From contig NW_027041847.1 of the NCBI RefSeq assembly GCF_033297395.1, positions 124,001 through 188,000 on the forward strand: DNA of 64,000 nucleotides. Direction: 5' to 3'. The notes under the pieces were generated by a model that was given only the letters and a program-made list of their open reading frames with translations, ran no database searches and was not told where the DNA came from. Positions 34,292 through 44,873 of the stretch are shown here, piece by piece. Origin of the DNA: Canariomyces notabilis. Taxonomy: Eukaryota > Ascomycota > Sordariomycetes > Sordariales > Chaetomiaceae. The position numbers and the translations under genes are program-made. Each line of letters begins with the position of its first letter. Positions within the stretch are counted from its first letter, which is position 1.

Positions 34292-37200
34292 TGTGATGGT
34301 AGACTGGGGTTGAGGCTGATCCCTAAGGGCTGGGACAAGGGCGACTGCTGGGCTTGGGAAGTGACGTCTTGTGGACAGGCAAGGGAGGTGCTGGACAGAG
34401 GACTCTATATAACATCGCGACAATGATCTCATGGTTCACGGGCACAAAGAGTTGGATGTTCAACAACGCTCCTTGACTTAGCGGCGTGGGCTGCATGGTG
34501 TGGTGGTTGCGGCCGCAGTTCAAGGCAGCCAGTCCTAAAGAAAGTCGATGTGTGTCTGATAGAGACCTGATTGGTATGGCACCGAGGTCAGGGGGTGTAG
34601 GTGACTGCTTGGACAGAAGTCCAATGCCGTATTGAATACCGCATACCATTAGGCACATGTTTAAAGCGGTGGCCTAAGCCAGAAACATCCTAGCAGGACG
34701 GGAAGGTTCCTTCGATGTGGCACGGTGAGGCGAGTCTGGGCGGGTCGCGGTTATGTAGACCAAGTCTCTCGGTACTTAGTCCAGAAACCCAGGGTACATC
34801 TGCCTCGCCCCTTGAATGAAATGGGCCAGGAAGCTCTTCCCTGTGGGCGTCGGTATGGGCAACCCATGCACGCCTTCCCGGTTGTGGACTCCTGCATGCA
34901 TGGCTATTCGGCCGCCATGGCTTTGGGATTCCGGGACTTTGGCATATGTCCGGGTCGAGCAATCGGGCTGATCTGCAGAATCAGATCGGTGCTGGGTGCT
35001 ATTATGATGGCCGTACCATCACTACATTGTACAGACAAAAGCCGCCAACCAACGACGAGCGAAAAGGTTGAACAGAGGACGGACTCCGCCGACTCCACCG
35101 GTGCATTCGCAGAAGAGCCTTAGCAAGCAGAGCCCCCCCAGGCGAGGCATTGACTCGATCGCGGCAATTGCTCATCCCCAGATTCCGTTGGGAGTGTGAT
35201 GAGAACGGAAATGGGCCAGGCTTCCATCGGCATGTGAGAGTTGTGAATCAACATCAGAGATAGACACAAGGTACAGAGCTTGTTTCTGCCAATTTGGGGG
35301 CGGGGGCCGGCCTTGCTCGGAGGGTGCTCCGCACCAAGATGGGTTGACGAAGCGGCAGGATTCTCTGCCCTACGCTCCCCTCGACGCTTGGCGGCCGTGG
35401 GTTCACGGTAGGTACCGAAGATCTCCCTGGACGGGTTGGCCCCTGAAAAATCGGAAAAATCGGCCGCAAAGGGCGACCTTCAGGAGCCGGAATTCATCAT
35501 GGACGATTCAATCCACGGGTGTGGCAAGGGGGACTATTACGGATGGCTGTGAGCCAGGCAGTCAGCATCGTCAAACCCAACTCACCTCCTGTCTTGGCTA
35601 CACCGCACTTGACTGAAGATCGTTTGACACAATACGTCAAGAATTCAGCATTTGGCGGCACCAAATTTAGATGAAAGCCTTGCCGCGCAAAAGACGTAGG
35701 GAAGTAGGTAGCGAGGTCTTGTGTCAAGAAAACCATGTTGGATATCGTAAGCCTGCAAAGAAGACGGAATAGCACGGCTACACACCTGTGCCGAAAGAGG
35801 CGTGTTGCAGCCCACTGCATCAGAGCTATGTATCCGTACTCCGTATTCATCGTTTGCGGAAAAGAAGCCAGCTTTCAGTCAATTTGGTCGTTAGGGGAGG
35901 AGGACCCGCAGTCTCGATAGAGGCGTTACATTGCTTTGCCGAGATTCTTCGAAAGACAAGAAGCGTGGAAAGGGGGGGCATTGGAAAAGGAGAGAGGAAA
36001 AAACGGGGGAAGGGTGAAAATGCTTACCATTTTCAAGGTCACAAAATGCAGGTACTGTGAGAGACGAAGAAGGCTAGAAGCGGGGCAGCAGCTTGCACTT
36101 TCCCGCCAATCATTCAGCAATAATCAGATGCCAAGCATCAACGCCCAACGGCCTCAGTCCAGCATCGGTCAAAGCGGGTGCAATTGGCGACGACACTCTG
36201 ACAGCCCAGAAGGGAGTAGTGCAATGTGGTATTCAATTGCAAAAGACTTGGTGTGCTGCATTCTGCCCTTTCTGATGTGCTTCAACTAGATAGGCATGTA
36301 CAGTACATACTTTCCCTTACGCATATCGACTTGAGGTAATACCTATCAATGAGGTCGAGCTTAGTGGGGGCCGATTCAGCTAGGTACTGTACCTTAGCAT
36401 ACGCGGCATCCTGCTAATGTTGAGGCAAAGGCGTGCCGGGCGAGGCTTGGATAAGGCTGTCGTCACAGCTTAAGGTTAGGCTAGAGCTCTGATTTGACGG
36501 CTTACAATGGAACAGGCGAGCGGCTCAAGGGGTGTCACCGGCAGCTGGCGTGTGAGTTTCACCGCGTGACTCAGCTGTAGCAACTTTTGATGCCTGAAGC
36601 TGGAATGACCAACAGTTCGTGCCTCTTTTCCCTTTCCGGTCTAACGAAGCCGACATTCTTTTGGAGCTGTACTTCGTACAACCGACCATAAGACGGCAAT
36701 ACCTACACCAGCCACCGAATCCCCAGCAACAGATGTTTCAAGATTTTCAGCAAACATCCGTTTCACAACTTCAGTACGGATAGTGCACCGCCGTTAGTAC
36801 TAATTTGAACAGTACATACAAATTCAACGTTCGCCAGAGGGCCGTTGGCTACCTACCTCCCCTCGCTGAACGGCCCCTTGCAAATATCATGATCGTACCT
36901 GTAGCCAATGTATGAAAAGATTCGATTCTCCAATCGGGGCTCGGCTAGTCAAGCGATAACCATTGCAGACGGCGGCCCGCTTCCCGCAGACGCTAAATTC
37001 CCGATGTCACTCCAACTGTCCAACATGTTGCATTCGATGATGCCATGATGGGCAGGCAACATGAGCTTTCAACAATCCAAGATGTAACTACTGTAGTCAC
37101 ATGTTCTTAGCCGAGATTTACGCTTCTAATACAGTCGTTTATTTCCGCTTGGGGCACCTCCCGCGTCCAGACACCAGAAGTGACCACACTCGACTCGTAT

Positions 37201-37527
37201 AGCGATGCACGAGGGAGGAGACCAAGACAGAGTGGCATCGTTAGCTGGTCGCTTTAGCAATCAACTCCACCGACGCATTTGTCGACCATGAAGATCGGTC
37301 AGAAACTAACGCAATATCTTATTAACGCCGCAAACGACTTCCAGGAAACGATATTCGGTCAAGGTTTCCCTGCTGCCTGACGCCATCCAACCAGTCCCCC
37401 AATATGGTGTTTCCCTTCTTCCTAGGTATCACAGCTCAATGCCCTCATAATGCAAACTCCCATGAGAAAAGAGACCCGGTTGTTGCCTTAAGACTCAGGC
37501 GCCCCCATCCATGCCGCTCCTAGAAAC
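34292..37527. other. Intergenic region of 3.2 kb, no gene supported
   Basis: Lies between the NmrA-like start and the CsbD-like gene end. All frames are short with random composition; from about 36300 to 37500 hardly any frame is open. One TACTCCGTA copy is at 35837-35845. The first few hundred bases should hold the NmrA-like promoter. Confidence 0.45.
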
Positions 37528-38216
37528 TCACTGACGAGCCTCAGCCTGCTTTTGGATATCATGCTCAGCTCCTCGCTGCTGCGTCTTGCCAGCATCGTGC
37601 CGGTCCTGATACTCGGCCTGCTTGGCGCGGTCCCCAGTCAGGCCTGCAACGGCACTTCCAACCGCTCCAGCAACCCGATCGCCAGCGCCCGACGTGTAGT
37701 CGTTCAGCTGACCGCGGGCTTCCTGCTCCTGGCCAGACAGGTTCTGCTCCCGGCCGGACTGCTTCAGACTCTGCATGCCACCAACCCGTCAGCGGCGCTC
37801 CCTCGACCCCAGGACATACGTTTCATGTGTGTTCAGCCGGCACATACCTCGTTGCCCACAACACCGCCGACGAACTCCTTGGCCGAACCAGCTGTCTGGT
37901 TCCATGAGCCGGCGGTGCGATCGGGATGGTCCTTTGTGACGGCGCCTGTGGAGGAGGCGCTCACGCCGGGGAGCTTTACGGTAGCATGGGATGCGTCGTA
38001 CTCGGCCTTGGCCTTGTCCTGCTTGGCCTGTCCTTCTGCCTGTCAAAATTGTCTATCAGTATGCTAATCCAACTTTGACGATACGGTTTTAGGGCGCAGA
38101 TTTACCTCGTCACCACGGCTGCCAATGATGGTGCCCACGACATTCTGAGTCGCGCCGACAGCAGAGTCGACGTACGACTTGAGGGTGGAGGTGTTATCAG
38201 AGTTGCTGCCTGACAT
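37528..38216 (-). CDS. CsbD-like stress protein (cruciform/mismatch DNA-binding Hmp1 type)
   Basis: Three exons (38216-38106, 38039-37848, 37770-37528) give about 181 aa. The protein is hydrophilic, rich in Ala, Gly, Gln, Lys and Asp and lacks aromatic residues for long stretches. Repeated CsbD-type units are visible: STLKSYVDSAVGATQNVVGT, DRTAGSWNQTAGSAKEFVGG, then LKQSGREQNLSGQEQEARGQ and the C-terminal QQRGAEHDIQKQAEARQ. Fungal members have been annotated as mismatched-base-pair and cruciform-DNA recognition proteins after Ustilago Hmp1; bacterial CsbD proteins are general stress proteins. An abundant, disordered stress-related protein is the safe description; DNA binding is inherited annotation. 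Both junctions are phase 0 with standard donors. Confidence 0.82.
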
Positions 38217-40119
38217 GGTGAAGCTTTGATGAGGGTTTTTGAGTGATAGTAAAGTCAAGATTCCGAGTTAGAGGTGGTGTTTGCTGTTGTTGGTTGTCTC
38301 TTCAAATGTTTGCTGTCGATTGACTGACGAGCAAGCCAAGCAGTAGAAATAAAGGGCGTCAGGTCCATCTTGTATCCGAATGCCAGGAACACTCCACAGC
38401 AGTAGATCCTCGTTTGATCGGATGGAATTGCCATCGTCAAAGGGGTTGCTGGTGGTGGGTGATGTCATTGCCTAGCACACGGGGACCGATGACATCATAA
38501 GGGACGGAGCATCAGCCTTATGAGACTCCAACACCAGCATGTGAGAGAACTGTTTGTGTATCCACCACGCTTGTTTCGCCGGTGGCTTTGTCACATGCTC
38601 GTGGTGTAATGCGAGTAGCCTGGCATGGCAGACTTGTTGCTTCTTGGACAACCTCACTGAATCAGGGTGCGACGAAGGGCTGGTTAGCGTCCGAGACCAA
38701 CCTGCTCCTGGAAACAACGGGTAGAGCATGCGCTGCAATGACTTTCTTGGACGATCCACTTTCCTTTGTCATTGCAATGCCAGCCCGATTATTGGGATAC
38801 GTTAGATAGGCTCCCTGCAGGGAGATAGGGTAGATGCTGCGATGTCAGATCTCTGGGGATGTTTGCAGATGTGGTATGGTATACATCTGCAAACACAGAG
38901 ATCTGTTAAGAGGAGTAGTCCAGAGGATGATTTTTGCATACAAAAATCTGGGTCGCACTAACAGACGCATCCCCTTCCGAAGTACCCCTGCCCAGCAAGC
39001 TGGTAAACTCCAGAATCTCATTTCAATCTATGGCACTACACTATACAGGTAGGATTCAGCGTCGTCAGGTCAAACCTTTGACCTTCGAGTCATCAGTGTC
39101 TACGCCTCAACCCACACTCGCCCCGCCGACTAGGACGATTAACCATTCAACACACCATGAATCTCCCAATTCAGCCCTATGACAGAAGGAATGTCACAAC
39201 TGGAAGCAGAGACCTTGTGACAGGCACAAAACCAACTGTATGTCAGCGGCTACACCAAAACAAGAGGGTCCACTGGAGATGAGATACTTGAACATCAACT
39301 ACGGGAGGGAGGGAGCCAACTGATTGAGTCACTGCCCGAGGTCTGTTAGCGAGGACAACACTGAAGCGGCCGCGAAGATAATTACCTTAGATCGTCTTCA
39401 ACATCACATGTAGTTCTCGTACTATGCTCAGTCGTCGACAGGTCACTGGGACTTTCTGGATTGGGGCATATACCGGGCCCAATGCACCGTTCTATCATTC
39501 CTCCTCCTTGCGTCCTGTTTCCTTGGTATCCCACATAGCCTGGAGGAACAGGTCTATGAAACGGTACTACTGCTGGAACCAGGAGCGTGCCTAGAATGCT
39601 GCATTTCTGTGTCCGTTTGACCGGTCAGATAGAGAAGCGGTGGACTGCTCCTACGCCCCGCGACATGGGAAACGTGACCCATCCTCATTGTCGTGGAAGA
39701 CCGTCCCATGTATCTTGACAGACTATGACGCCAAAGACTTGAGCCTGACTGACCACATTGGAGTGACAAACGGAGATGAAGCGGAGGAGCAGTGGTACTC
39801 ATCGTACTCTAGGCTCGGCAGTGCTCACCCTTGGAGATGTTGAACGTGCTGTGTACTGTACACAGTACACCATCCAACGTGCTGCACCTCATCCCTGCTG
39901 GGCTGAGCTAGGGCAGCCATGAGTCTCTTCAACCTCAATCAAGCTGTAGAGTTAGCATAATATTTACTTGAATCGACTTCTAGAAACGTTAGTAAGACGA
40001 GCGCATATAATCATATCTCGGGAAACTTTAACGCGGTCGGTACGTTGCTTCTTCCTTGCTCTTGCTGTCTTCCAACCTAAATGCTCACAGACACAAACGG
40101 AGGAAAGTCCAACCTGGCC
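38217..40119. other. Intergenic region with long palindromes
   Basis: Upstream of the CsbD-like gene, 1.9 kb. No convincing coding sequence. It contains the palindrome CTCCCTGCAGGGAG just before 38826, the long inverted repeat 38846-38905 and the smaller near-palindrome TGTACTGTACACAGTACA around 39852-39870. Confidence 0.45.
38846..38905. repeat. Long imperfect inverted repeat (hairpin)
   Basis: Outer arms CAGATCTCTG (38846-38855) and CAGAGATCTG (38896-38905) are perfect complements; inner arms GTTTGCAGATGT (38861-38872) and ACATCTGCAAAC (38883-38894) are also perfect. A 10-nt loop lies between them, with a 5-nt versus 1-nt bulge between outer and inner stems. In total 22 base pairs. It could extrude as a cruciform or fold in RNA; no gene covers it. 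Confidence 0.8.
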
Positions 40120-40563
40120 TTACTGCTGCTTAGCGCCAGTATAAACCCCCCCACCTTCACTCTCCTCGGGAGGTTCAGGTCTCAATGCCCACGCTCTTCC
40201 ACTAAAGTCCCCATCAAGACCAGCTTTTAAATACGCCAAGCCATTCACCATCCCAGTGAATCCGATAATCAATTCAGCGTGCCGCTCGGACACGTCCAGA
40301 TTGGGTATCGAATCATCCGCCAGAGCCTCGCTCACCCTCCCACTCGGGACGACGCTGGATTGACTGATGTCTCGCCTGGCACCAGTGATGTGTTCGAGCG
40401 GTAGGTTGTTTAGAGTTGCCGATGAACAGGATTCCGGCGATGGACACAGTCTCCTTTTTCGCACACAACAGGCAGGTGTTGTGGCTACCCATGGTATCAT
40501 TCTGTGCAGCGAGCGAAGATAAACAGAATACACATATGATACACGTTGCTCGCTCCAACCCAA
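40120..40563 (-). CDS. Possible small hypothetical protein downstream of NFS1
   Basis: A minus-strand open frame whose last 90 codons have coding-like composition (SIPNLDVSERHAELIIGFTG, MVNGLAYLKAGLDGDFSG, RAWALRPEPPEESEG). The N-terminal part reads better in another frame, from an ATG near 40498 (MGSHNTCLLCAKKETVSIAG, later HHWCQARHQSIQRRPEWEG), so a spliced or frameshifted gene is possible; a GTGAGC donor follows that segment but no clear acceptor was found. No family is recognised. It may be a fortuitous frame. Confidence 0.3.
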   Translation of the reverse strand: MGWSEQRVSYVYSVYLRSLHRMIPWVATTPACCVRKRRLCPSPESCSSATLNNLPLEHITGARRDISQSSVVPSGRVSEALADDSIPNLDVSERHAELIIGFTGMVNGLAYLKAGLDGDFSGRAWALRPEPPEESEGGGVYTGAKQQ

Positions 40564-40691
40564 ACAACAGCCCCAGAGGCGTTTCCGCTTGCCAATCTCG
40601 GATTTTACCTCACGTTACCCCGTGTTCAACCAGAACATGATCATGACCACCAAACCACCTACCCATACAGACTCGTACCAAACACCGAGAA

Positions 40692-42486
40692 TCAGTGCTG
40701 AGTCCACTCGATCGTGTTCAAATCAACGCCCTCCTGGACTAGCTCCCACAGAGGGCTGAGCTCGCGGAGGAAGCCGACGCGCTCGGTGACGGCCTTCAGG
40801 ACGTAGTCAATCTCCTGCTCGGTTGTGAAGCGGCCGATGCCGAACCGGATGCTGGAGTGGGCGCTCTCGTCGCTGTTGCCAAGCGCCCGCAGGACGTAGC
40901 TGGGCTCCAACGACGCCGAGGTGCACGCGCTGCCCGACGACAGGGCGACATCCTTCAGCGCCATGAGGAGCGACTCGCCCTCCACGTAGGCAAATGACAC
41001 GTTGACGCAGCCCGGGTAGAAGTGCTCCGGGTCGCCGTTCTGCTGCGTGTGCTCCATAGCGAGCAGGCCATTGAGTAGCCGATCCGAGAGGAACTTGATC
41101 CTCTTCGAGTCATACTGCGGAAGCTGTTAGCACGTGCCTTGCAGAGACTGAAGAGTAGTAAATTTCGAGCGCGAGAATGACAGGAATCAGAAAAGGGTGC
41201 TGTATATCAACAAAATGGTCTGTGTCACGAGACTTCAGAAAGCCATGCATGTATTAAAGCAGTTCATCACATGTGTAGCTTGGATAGCGCCGTCGGAGAG
41301 AAAACGATATGATGACTGAAACATACCTCGAGTTCTTGCTTCGCAATGCGGCACGCCTCTCCAAACCCAACAACGAGAGCCGGAGCCAGCGTGCCGCTGC
41401 GCAGACCTCGCTCCTGTCCGCCTCCACTGATGATGGGGTCAAGCCTGACCCTTGGCCGCCGGCGGACATAGCAGGCTCCTATCCCCTTGGGGCCGTAAAT
41501 TTTGTGAGACGATATCGACATCAAATCAATATTCATGGCGTTGACGTCCATGGGGATCTTGCCCACTGCCTGAGCGGCGTCTGTGTGGAAAAATACTTTG
41601 TTTTCGCGGCAGATCTTGCCAATCTCCTCCAGGGGCTGGATAACCCCGATTTCGTTGTTTACCGCCATGATGCTGACAAGTGCCGTCTCCGGGCGGATTG
41701 CCGCCTTCAACTGTTCCAGATCGATTAACCCCTTGTTGTTGACGGGCAGATAGGTGACCTCGAAGCCTTCGTCTTGCAGATGCCTGCAGCTGTCAAGCAC
41801 ACATTTGTGCTCCGTCTGGCTGGTGATGATGTGTTTCTTCTTCCCGGATCGCCCAAAGAATCTCGCCACGCCCTTAATGCTCATATTGTTGCTCTCGGTG
41901 GCGCCGCTGGTGAAGATAATCTCCTTTGAGTCGGCGCCGATCAGGGTCGCTATGTGCTCTCGGGCTTCCTCGACCGCCTTTTCGCTCTCCCAACCGTATG
42001 CGTGAGTCCTAGAGTGTGGGTTGCCGAACACGCCTGTGTAGTACGGCAGCATGGCGTCAAGCACCCGTGGATCTAAGGGCGTCGTGGCCTGCATATCCAG
42101 GTAGATGGGGCGCTGGCCCTCATCCATGACGGTTGCCCGCCTCAGAACGTCTGGTCGGAGATATCAGCGGATGATCGGACACATCTCGGACAAAGACAAT
42201 TCTTACCAGCCATGGGGCTGACATGAGTTGTCGACCCATCCTGCCCGCTCACGGTAAGACCCGATCTCTCAAGCTCCTTCCTGTCGAGCCGAATAGCCGT
42301 TTCTACCTGGACCTGGGCATTGTCCCGCCTTGTCTCGGTCACATATGACCTTCCGCAGCTGCTGCGGGCCGAGGGCGCCGCCACCCGCAATAGAGCAGGA
42401 ACCGAGGGTCGGGGAGTCGCGGGGAGTGAGGATTTCGATGCTAGACGCGATGCCTGCTTGAGAACTGATGGCGCGCGAGCAGCCAT
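40692..42486 (-). CDS. NFS1: Cysteine desulfurase, mitochondrial
   Basis: Three exons on the minus strand (42486-42207, 42150-41327, 41114-40692), 508 aa, the usual length for fungal Nfs1. The first 90 or so residues are Ser/Ala/Arg-rich with few acids, as in a mitochondrial presequence. The class V aminotransferase core is complete: LDMQATTPLDPRVLDAMLPY, FTSGATESNN, QTEHKCVLDSCR, HTDAAQAVGKIP, the PLP-lysine motif SISSHKIYGPKG (Lys about 310) and the mobile catalytic loop SSGSACTSASLEPSYVL (Cys about 432). It removes sulfur from cysteine to make the persulfide used for iron-sulfur cluster assembly on Isu1 with Isd11 and frataxin, and for tRNA thiolation. The second intron is 212 nt, long for this locus. 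It is divergent from RVS167. Confidence 0.97.
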
Positions 42487-43285
42487 GATAGACGAGACGG
42501 TGCTGTATGGTTTGAGTTGTAAGAGAAGGAAGCGTTCTAATTCTCTCTCGGAGCGCGGGACGGAGCTTCGGTTTTGTCGTAATTCCCCACAGAAGGCGTG
42601 GGATAAATTGTTAGTGGAAGCTGAGTGCCAGCCAATGATGTCGCTTTGACAGGCAGGATGCGCTCCTTTAATTGGCTGCAGTCAACTTGGCCCCGCCTGT
42701 TCCGGCCCCACCATGGCGCATGACGCAGGAGCGTTTTCAGTTGAGTCGGCCATCTGGAATGACGACGCTAATAAATAAGCAGCAGTATCAGAGGGAACCA
42801 ACAACCTACTAACTTCCACTGTAGTGGTGTAAGACGGTGAGGTAGGTAGCACAATTACATGTCAGCGCCGTGCAGTCAACATCATCACTATGGATTCCCT
42901 CTGTCATTTTCTTCCTCTCAGTAACAGAGAACAGCTCTACAGGTTAAAGTCAACCTTCTGTTTGCCTTTCCATTCGGCACTGTTTCCCGAAACCCTGCGA
43001 AAATCATTGGGCGAGCAATCGGGTTTCTGGAGAACCCGGGCAGCGCCACTTTTCATAAGCCAAGAAAAGCTGAAGTCCGGCTCCGCCCCGGGCCCATCGT
43101 CATCATCGCCGGGAAGATCAGGCGCAAGGCATCCTCAGGATTCCTCCAGTCTTCACGAGTGCCCTGACGCAGGCCAGCTTTCTATATTATCTTGCCGAAC
43201 AGGCCTTCCAACCTCGCCTCCCCCACTGACCTAATAACGCTACATATTCCGCCCTCAATAACGTTAATCGATTTACACCAGGAGA
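42487..43285. promoter_or_regulatory. Shared divergent promoter region of NFS1 and RVS167
   Basis: 799 bp between opposite start codons. On the NFS1 side there is a CCAAT at 42632-42636 on the plus strand and an ATTGG (CCAAT on the minus strand) at 42671-42675, 146-190 bp upstream of the NFS1 ATG. CCAAT boxes are bound by the HAP/CBC complex, which controls iron-related genes in ascomycetes; a role here is inference from two pentamers, which are common by chance. Confidence 0.3.
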
Positions 43286-44873
43286 ATGAGCTTCCGGGGT
43301 TTCCAGAAGGGGATTGCTCGCGTAAGTTTGCTGCCGACAGGTCATAATTATTTGCACCGGACAAGCCTGACTGAGTCTCTGACGATTTCCAGGCACCTCA
43401 ACAATTCAAGGCTAAATTCAACATCGGCGAGCACACCAAAGATGCCGTCTACATCGACTCGGAGCGCCGGTTCCAAGAGCTCGAGACCGAGACGAAGCAC
43501 CTCCACGAGGAGAGTACCAAGTATTTCAAGGCCATCAATGACATGCTCCAGCATCAAATCGATTTCTCCAAGGCCATGACCGAGATTTACAAGCCGATTA
43601 GCGGGCGCATGTCGGATCCCGAGACACTCAAGGTGCAGGGCAATGTCGAAGGCATCCGAGCATGCGAGGAGTACGAGGCCGTCGTCAAAGAGCTGCAGGA
43701 GACCCTCGCTCCCGAGCTGGAGATGATTGACAGCAGGGTGATCCGGCCAGCCACCGAGCTCATGGACATCATCAAGGTGATCCGCAAGACGGCCACCAAG
43801 CGCGAGCACAAGAAGCTGGACTACGACCGCCACCGGGCAACGCTGAAGAAGTTGCAGGAGAAGAAGGACAAGTCAGCCAAGGACGAGAAGGCCATGTGGA
43901 AGGCCGAGAACGATGTGGAGCAGTCGACGCAAGAGTTCAACTACTTCAACGACATGCTGAAGGAGGAGTTGCCCAAGCTGTTCGCCCTGGAGCGCGAGTT
44001 CATCCAGCCGCTGTTCCAGTCCTTTTACTACATGCAGCTCAACATCTTCTACACGCTTCACGAGCGCATGCAGCGGGTAGACATCGGCTACTTTGATCTA
44101 ACAATCGATCTCTTGGAGGCCTTCGAGAAGAAGCGAGGTGATATTCAGCAGCAAGCCGAAAGCTTGTCCATTGTCAAGTTCAAGACGTCAGGCCAGAAGC
44201 GCCCGCCCAAGTATGGCGGCCCACGGCCCGCCGCGATAGAAGGCCCCTCCAAGCCAGTTGGCCTGCTAGAGGCTCCCGGCTCTCAAACTCCGTCTTCAAT
44301 ACGAAGCCCGTCCCTATCTTCACCGCCGCCGCCAGCAGCAGCAGCAACAGCGAACGCACCGACAAAACCGCCCGCCCTCGGCCCAACATGGAAATCACGA
44401 CAACAACAACCACAAAGTGAAACTGACAACAACCCTCCACCGCCGTACTCGCCCTCGGCGCCCATCTCCCCGTCACTCAGAAGCCCCTCGGCGGGATCGG
44501 CATCGGCATCGGCATCGGCAGCAGCGCTAGCAGCAGCCGCAAAGTCGAAACCGCCACCGCCCAAGCCCAAGCCAAAGGGGTTGTCAGTCGCCGCCGCCAA
44601 CAAGACGGAAACGGTCACGGCGCTGTACGACTACGCCGCGCAGGCCGAGGGCGACCTAAGTTTCCGGGCCGGGGACACGATTGAGATTGTCTCGCGCACG
44701 GCCAACAGTAATGAGTGGTGGGTGGGCAGGTTGGCGGGGAAGCAAGGGCAGTTTCCTGGTAGGTTCTTTCTCGTTTGCTTTTCTTTTACCTCTAGCAGGA
44801 AATGGAGGGACCGTGATAGGTGATGTGGCTAACTCGGCTTGTGGCAGGTAACTACGTGAAGGTGAATTCATAG
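43286..44873 (+). CDS. RVS167: BAR-SH3 domain protein (Rvs167/Hob1 amphiphysin family)
   Basis: Three exons (43286-43321, 43393-44758, 44848-44873), about 475 aa. Exon 1 encodes only MSFRGFQKGIAR, the amphipathic helix 0 of N-BAR proteins. The BAR domain covers about residues 13-240 (FKAKFNIGEHTKDAVYIDSE, DPETLKVQGN, ELMDIIKVIRKTATKREHKK, LDYDRHRATLKKLQEKK). A Pro/Ser/Ala-rich linker with PPPY and poly-Ala (about 245-415) follows, then an SH3 domain (VTALYDYAAQAEGDLSFRAG, NEWWVGRLAGKQGQFPGNYV) to the end. It bends membranes and links endocytic vesicle scission to actin with Rvs161. The final 26-nt exon encodes GNYVKVNS and completes the SH3 fold, so this splice is needed for function. Confidence 0.95.
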
